Source of the DNA: Chrysomallon squamiferum
Lineage: Eukaryota; Mollusca; Gastropoda; Neomphalida; Peltospiridae
Assembly: GCA_012295275.1 (NCBI GenBank)
Contig: CM022671.1
Span: forward strand, 16,814,956-16,826,955
Direction of reading: 5' to 3'
Length of the DNA stretch: 12,000 nucleotides
Shown here: one piece after another, positions 7,625-12,000 of the stretch
How positions within the stretch are numbered: position 1 is the stretch's first letter
Layout of the letters: each line of letters begins with the position of its first letter
Translations under genes and position numbers: made by a program
Notes under the pieces: generated by a model
Told to the model about the DNA's origin: nothing
Databases searched by the model: none
Seen by the model: only the letters and a program-made list of their open reading frames with translations

Positions 7625-9210
7625 GTACTATATATATAATTACACAAACATATACTTATACAAACAGATTCTATGTGTAACAAGTGCCTTATTAAATTTC
7701 CATTCTGGAACTACATTACCATTTTGCTTTTGTATAAAAGAAAATATGTTTTTTTAACATTGAGTCAAAACATATCAGTGGAGAAGCAGATGGAGATGGT
7801 GGGTAGAAAAAATATTCTGATTAAAGTGAAGATGTAGAGTTTATTGGTTTTGTGTGGCTTAATGTTTTTCTTTTTATTAATGTCCAGTTCGTATCACAAG
7901 ATATTGGATCTCAGCACACACCTGTACAATATTGTTAAACAGTTTACCTTAATTTATTCCAGTTCTTTTGATGCTATGGTTTGTATCGGTTTTATGCTTG
8001 CTGAATATTACTAGCCATGTAATATGATTGATTTAGTTATTTAGGTATTATTAATAATTTTCCATTTCTACAGGTAAATGAATTGTAATAATTTTTGCTA
8101 CTTACAATTAAATTTTTAATTTTTTTTTGGATTTAAATATCATTATGGCATATAGAAGAAAACTTTTCTAATTTTGCATTTGTATGATAGTACCGAAGTT
8201 TGCTTGAATTTTCAAATATCCTTACAAGTGAAAAATTATTTATTTATTTATTTTTTTTCCTAATAATTTCTGTATATTTTTGTTTCCAATTTAATATTTT
8301 TATTTTTATGCATGAAAAGATTTTTTAAATCTATAATAATCAAATTATAATTATCTTACATTATTTTTTTTTAATTTTGTTTTCTTTCTTTTTAATTTTT
8401 TTTTTTTTTTCTGTTTCAAATTTAGTAACTAATTTACTTCTATGTTTTAAAAGCCTAATTCGGCTGACATTTTATTTAAATCCCATGAAACTAAATTAAA
8501 CTTATCTTGATGTGGACAGAGTTTCAAATTGTATACTGATGTTTTGACTAATGAACCCTTCTTCTTCAACATGTTATTGATCTGTGTTTTTTTTCTCTGA
8601 GGACTTGCAAGCAGTAGATTATTTTGTTACTTTAATCTCATTTCTTTTTTTAACCAGTAGGCCTGAGTTTCAAAAATCTTCTTTCCTACCTAAAACGATA
8701 ACATTTCCAGAATAAAATTTCCATGACCCATATAAGGAAGAAAATGACTTAATTAAAAACCAAATTGTTAATGATTAATTGTCCATCTAATTCTCCCACC
8801 TACATCTGGGATAAGAATGCCAGCCATACTGCTGATCAGAGTTATTGAAAATCTATAGCCATTCAGAGTGTTTCTTGTTTTTCCTTGTTTTTTTCATTAT
8901 TATTTATCTGTAATGCTTTTTTTAATATTTTTTTTTGTCCTTAATAATAAGAAAATAGCATTTAAATGAATCCTTTTTTTGATTTATCATACTAGAAATC
9001 GGCATTCACAATACAAACAATGGAAGAGGACTTTTTTTTAACTGTTTTTATTAATTTTTAAATTTTTATTTTTATTTTAATAGATTAACAATGCTAACTA
9101 TTTTTTTTTCTTCAGAATTTTTAATACAAACATATGATGAATAACTCCAGTCGATTAGTAAATCTGCAGGTAACCTGATCAAATCTCTGTGGTTTGGTGT
9201 TCCAGCTACT

Positions 9211-9660
9211 GTCCCACGGTTGGTTTATCAAATGATATATTAATCTGTCTGAATGGGAAAATGCACATATCCTTTATTGCCAATCAGTATGTGTAGACAC
9301 AACTCTGTCCATTAGTGGATTTTAAATGGAAGTCCACAAAAAACAGTGGATAGATAACGGGATAAAATATATTTGGTTTCTGTTCTGAACAGCGCCCATG
9401 ACTGGTTTATCAAAATGTATGATGTATGCCTTCTCCTAAGAGATAAAATGCATATATTTGTTATTGTTAAATGATACGAATGGTCATGAGCTTGTCCATT
9501 AAAATGATTCATGGATTTTGAATGGAAGGTATCAGGATAAAATTTCTTTGCCATGACCGTATTCTTTTATCCAAGTGAGAAAATGCATATGTCTGTTGCT
9601 TTTAATTGGTATGGATGGTCATGACTTTGTTTGTTTTGTGGATTTTGAATTAAAGACTGT
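9211..9660 (+). repeat. Decayed ~160-180 bp tandem repeat, about 2.6 copies
   Basis: Units start near 9211, 9393 and 9550, each with a CCCATGACTGGTTTATC-like opening (the third is more diverged). They share ordered landmarks: GAGAAAATGCATAT at about 9258, 9445 and 9580; GTCCATT followed by GTGGATTTTGAATGGAAG at about 9307, 9494 and (partly) 9638; and GGATAAAAT near 9360 and 9535. Copies are clearly diverged and differ by indels. The family is unknown to me. The third copy stops before about 9665. Confidence 0.7.
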
Positions 9661-9721
9661 AATGCCAAGTCGAAACTTATAGTCAACTGACTGGGTAGTA
9701 AAAGCCATTCATTTTATTTTA

Positions 9722-10090
9722 ATGACTGTCACTGTGTTTTTGGTGACCATAACAAAACCATTTGATATTTTTAACAGATGAAGATGCTGGGTTATGAAAA
9801 TGGTTTCAGTCATTTTAGTGTATTATTTTAGTGTCTGAGTTCATTTTTAAATTTTTAAAACATGAAGATAGACAATAATTTTAGTGTCTGAGTTATGGTG
9901 ACAATAACAGCACCATTATTTCACAGTCTGAGTATTGGTCACAATTACAGTATCATTTTTTTATTTTTAAAACATGAAGACAGCTGGGTTATAATAATGA
10001 TTCAGTATATTATTCTAGTGACTGAGTAATGGTGACAAATTACATTCTTATTATTTGATATTTGTAAAAGCTGGTGATGCTACTGTGTTA
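9722..10090 (+). repeat. Second decayed tandem-repeat field, ~50-130 bp units
   Basis: Recurring ordered blocks are GTGTCTGAGTTATGGTGACA (9831 partial, 9884, 9925 variant, 10018 variant), AACAGCACCATTATTTGATAT-like text, TTTTTAAAACATGAAGA (about 9853 and 9964) and GCTGGGTTAT-AATGATTCAGT (about 9786 and 9982). Some copies lack the middle, which gives short and long units. It differs in sequence from the repeat at 9211-9660 and ends about 40 bp before exon B. Confidence 0.65.
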
Positions 10091-10128
10091 ACTGACTGTA
10101 TTGTGAACTGTACGTCTTGTTGTTTTAG

Positions 10129-10218
10129 GTGCAGAACAATCAGTGTCAGTCTCTAGATGATGATCAGAGTCCCGAGTGGCCTAAGATCACTGAGGAGGGA
10201 GAGTGGAGCACTATGAAA
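10129..10218 (+). CDS. ELAPOR1: ELAPOR-family protein, internal exon B
   Basis: This 90-bp exon is exactly 30 codons, with complete codons at both ends. Acceptor TTGTTTTAG ends at 10128 and donor AAA|GTATGT starts at 10219. It begins VQNNQCQSLDDD and ends GEWSTMK. Joined to exon A it gives the block FMVQNNQCQ, which closely resembles the FFVQNDQCQ block I recall from vertebrate ELAPOR1. That match fixes the acceptor at 10128 over the second AG at 10134, which would delete V and Q. The single cysteine probably pairs with the one in exon A in the folded lumenal domain (inference). The DDD and EEGE stretches make the segment acidic. A decayed tandem-repeat field ends about 40 bp upstream. Confidence 0.87.
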
Positions 10219-10903
10219 GTATGTACTAAATAACTTAACAAATGTTGAAAACTCTGCTGAGAAGTCACCCTTTGCCATTATATTCCAGCCATTGATTTTT
10301 CACATAAAAGAAAAAAGACGTCAGAATAATAATTTCTAAAAAGTCTGAATTGTAAAGTGTAAAAATGTATTTTTATTATTTGATATAAGCTTGATATCAT
10401 TAAAAATACTATTATTAGTTTCTAAAGGTGCTAATTTTTAATTATTATTATTATATTTTTTAGCTGTGATAAATGTATACAGTTAATTAAATGGATCATT
10501 CTATAATAAACATACTCTGTATTCAAAATTTATAAGTTTCTGTATCATCTGAGAGATGATAGGTTTTAATTAGTTGCCCTCAATTATTTTATTTCCCACT
10601 CCAGCTTTTACCTGTTACTAATCTGTCCTAAGCTTTGCTTTATTTTCCTGTTTGTGAGAAGGTGCAGATTTATGATCACTATCTGCTACTGCATAAGATT
10701 AGCCAATGGCATCAGTTTCTAACAACAACATTTATTAAAAATCTTGTATCTTTTTTTTTAACATTAGTGACTGGTTAATGCTGAAATATGTAGATGTGTT
10801 TTTAATACTGTTTACTTGTCTGCAGTACAACTCATATGCTTGACATCTAGTAACTGATACTACTGAAGTGTGTTGTTAAACAATTGTGTTTGTGTGACTG
10901 CAG
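10219..10903 (+). other. Intron between ELAPOR exons B and C (685 bp, phase 0)
   Basis: It is bounded by GTATGT at 10219 and CTGCAG ending at 10903. The content is plain AT-rich DNA with a short ATT run near 10439-10454 and no recognisable repeat or exon. Confidence 0.82.
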
Positions 10904-11015
10904 GTTAATCTGATGACAGGTATGAATGTGCTGAGATGGAGAGCTATGGGTTCAATATCAAGTATAGGCCAGTCGAGTCGAAACCCAATCCGCATCAGAA
11001 GAATTGTCATATCAG
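10904..11015 (+). CDS. ELAPOR1: ELAPOR-family protein, internal exon C
   Basis: The exon is 112 bp: 37 codons plus the first base of a glycine codon. Acceptor GTGACTGCAG ends at 10903 and donor TCAG|GTAAC starts at 11016. It starts VNLMTGMNVLRWRAMG and ends RRIVIS before the split glycine. Vertebrate ELAPOR has a V-x-L-x-x-G-x-NVL-x-WR block and then an I-x-I-x-G strand at this point, so the call rests on spacing as well as identity. There are no cysteines. The middle (SISSIGQSSRNP) is polar and probably a variable loop. It is the last part of the non-modular lumenal segment before the cysteine modules of exon D. The intron before it is 685 bp. Confidence 0.87.
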
Positions 11016-11555
11016 GTAACAACTATAATTTTTAATTATATGTCCTCCTAGGCAATTTATTTCTTCAAGATAATCATATTATGTTGTTGTTTTTTTGTAC
11101 ATCTTGACAGTTTATTTTTCAAAGTTAGATCAAATTACCTTTTTTTTTTGTTATAAATATTTTTTTTGTCAGTTTATTTCTCATATTGATTTTCTTTTCT
11201 AAGAGTTGAATGAAAGCTTTCATATTAATCCGTTATAAAATGTTTTGATCAAATTACATCTTTATACATAAAATTAAATATTAGAAGATACGTAATTTAA
11301 TTTCCTCCACAGAATTTGTTTTTATACTACCTAATGGTGTTTCTGATAATGTGGTATGGTTTTGAGTAAATGCCCAGATTTTATTTCTGTTTTTGTTTCA
11401 GAAAGTGCTCTAATACAATTTGAAAAAATAGGAAAATGATAATGTATATAAAACACCTCATTATTATTATTATAGGCAGATGTGCAGGATTATAAAATAT
11501 CCTGTTATTTCAGATCCATTGACAAAATAACGTTATTACTGTTTTACTTGTTTAG
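11016..11555 (+). other. Intron between ELAPOR exons C and D (540 bp, phase 1)
   Basis: It is bounded by GTAAC at 11016 and TTGTTTAG ending at 11555, and it splits a glycine codon G|GA. The content is AT-rich, with a short TTA run near 11460-11474 and nothing else recognised. Confidence 0.82.
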
Positions 11556-11705
11556 GAGTGGCGTACACGTCTGAATGTACAAAATGTAGAAATGGCACGT
11601 ACAGCAGTGGTGGGGCGGCTTTCTGCACCATGTGTGGGAAGGACACAGTGTCCACTCGAGGAGCATCCACCTGCACACAGTGTGACAAAGAGACACAGTA
11701 CGCAT
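11556..11705 (+). CDS. ELAPOR1: ELAPOR-family protein, internal exon D, ephrin-receptor-like cysteine modules
   Basis: The exon is 150 bp. Acceptor TTGTTTAG ends at 11555; two bases complete the split glycine, 49 codons follow, and one base remains before donor CAT|GTAAGA at 11706. It opens GVAYTSEC, one of the best-conserved ELAPOR blocks, then shows three CxxC pairs: ECTKC, FCTMC and TCTQC. The spacing C-x2-C-x-NGTYS...G...C-x2-C...STRGASTC-x2-C is that of ephrin-receptor-like (GCC2/GCC3) modules, disulfide-rich and expected outside the cytosol. NGT after the first pair is a possible N-glycosylation site. The second module has C-G where family members usually have C-P. Base composition is clearly more GC-rich than the surrounding intron. 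The chain should continue into another module in an exon beyond the window or its last 300 bp, where I see none. Confidence 0.88.
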
Positions 11706-12000
11706 GTAAGATATGTTTCTTTTTTGTTAAAAAATCACGTTTGTGAGTAATTTGTCATCATTTTTAGTATGTTAATAGAATGACTGTCATGTTAGTAATT
11801 TGAAAAAAAAAGAAAAAAAAAGATATGCTGATTTGGAAATTATTCTAAAAGAATAATAATAAAATAAAAAAAATAATGATAATGATAATAAATAAATAAA
11901 GTAACTGAAATAATGCAATGGAAAAATACTTTTCATGATTTTGTTTCATGGTAACATTACAGTGAACATGTTTTCACTTTGAATTATTAACAAACTTGAT
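11706..12000 (+). other. Start of the next ELAPOR intron (runs off the window)
   Basis: It begins with the donor GTAAGA. The remainder is AT-rich with an A-rich stretch at about 11800-11900 containing AAT/AATAAA runs. No further exon is visible, so the next cysteine-module exon should lie downstream of 12000. Confidence 0.7.

Larger units (their letters stand above)
7446..10128 (+). other. Intron between ELAPOR exons A and B (2,683 bp, phase 0)
   Basis: The GT donor is at 7446-7447 and the AG acceptor at 10127-10128. Read-through of the donor stays open for 18 codons to a TAG at 7500. The intron holds a two-copy 24-bp duplication, an ACAT run, plain AT-rich DNA from about 7630 to 9200 with a 15-bp T tract at 8396-8410, and two decayed tandem-repeat fields. 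I see no further exon in it. Confidence 0.8.

Noticed and set aside
7509-7757. Plus-strand frame of 82 codons after exon A
   Set aside because: Its peptide comes largely from the 24-bp duplication and the ACAT run inside the intron.
9312-9554. Minus-strand frame of 80 codons
   Set aside because: It lies across two copies of the decayed 160-180 bp repeat and resembles no protein.
10134-10218. Alternative acceptor GTGCAG at 10134 for exon B
   Set aside because: It would leave the exon one codon phase off and remove the conserved V and Q of the VQNxQCQ block.

Overview
The window looks like animal nuclear DNA. It is very AT-rich (roughly 70% A+T by eye), has no long open reading frames, and carries many microsatellites and decayed tandem repeats. 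The only convincing coding sequence is four short exons with good GT/AG splice sites and compatible phases. A mollusc or other lophotrochozoan is my guess from protein divergence and repeat style; nothing in the window proves it.

The four plus-strand exons (7298-7445, 10129-10218, 10904-11015, 11556-11705) join in frame into 500 bp, about 166 residues. I recognise the product as part of the N-terminal third of the ELAPOR family (ELAPOR1 = KIAA1324/EIG121; ELAPOR2 = KIAA1324L), a large type I membrane protein of the endosome-lysosome and Golgi system with a cysteine-rich lumenal region. Shared landmarks with vertebrate members are a TW-x-P-x-G start, a VQNxQCQ block across the first splice junction, a MNVLRWR block, and GVAYTSEC leading into ephrin-receptor-like cysteine modules. 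The upstream exons (signal peptide, first cysteine-rich part) and the downstream exons (rest of the lumenal region, transmembrane helix, tail) lie outside the window or were not recognised.

Layout: 1-1300 is AT-rich with no recognised feature. At 1307-1343 there is a weak microexon candidate. At 1981-2434 a GC-richer island holds short reading frames on both strands that I cannot name, followed by a degenerate ~30-bp repeat. 3010-3219 is a weak unassigned ORF next to a 27-bp T tract. 3395-3900 is a decayed ~80-90 bp tandem repeat. 3900-6230 is AT-rich DNA with TTTA/TTA, AC and AT microsatellites and a small island (5230-5470) with TATA-like and AATAAA signals. 6239-6730 is a 24-bp minisatellite interrupted by a fresh 55-bp duplication. 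6987-7064 is a TG microsatellite. 7251-7290 is a TTA microsatellite abutting the first exon. The 2.7-kb intron that follows holds a 24-bp duplication, an ACAT run and two more decayed tandem-repeat fields (9211-9660 and about 9720-10090). The last two complete introns are short and plain.

No tRNA, rRNA, CRISPR array, intact transposon or viral gene was recognised. No previously undescribed system is convincingly visible. The most interesting points are the TTA repeat beside the first splice acceptor, which also reads in frame as a poly-leucine signal-peptide-like leader, and the density of unrelated decayed tandem repeats in the introns of one gene.
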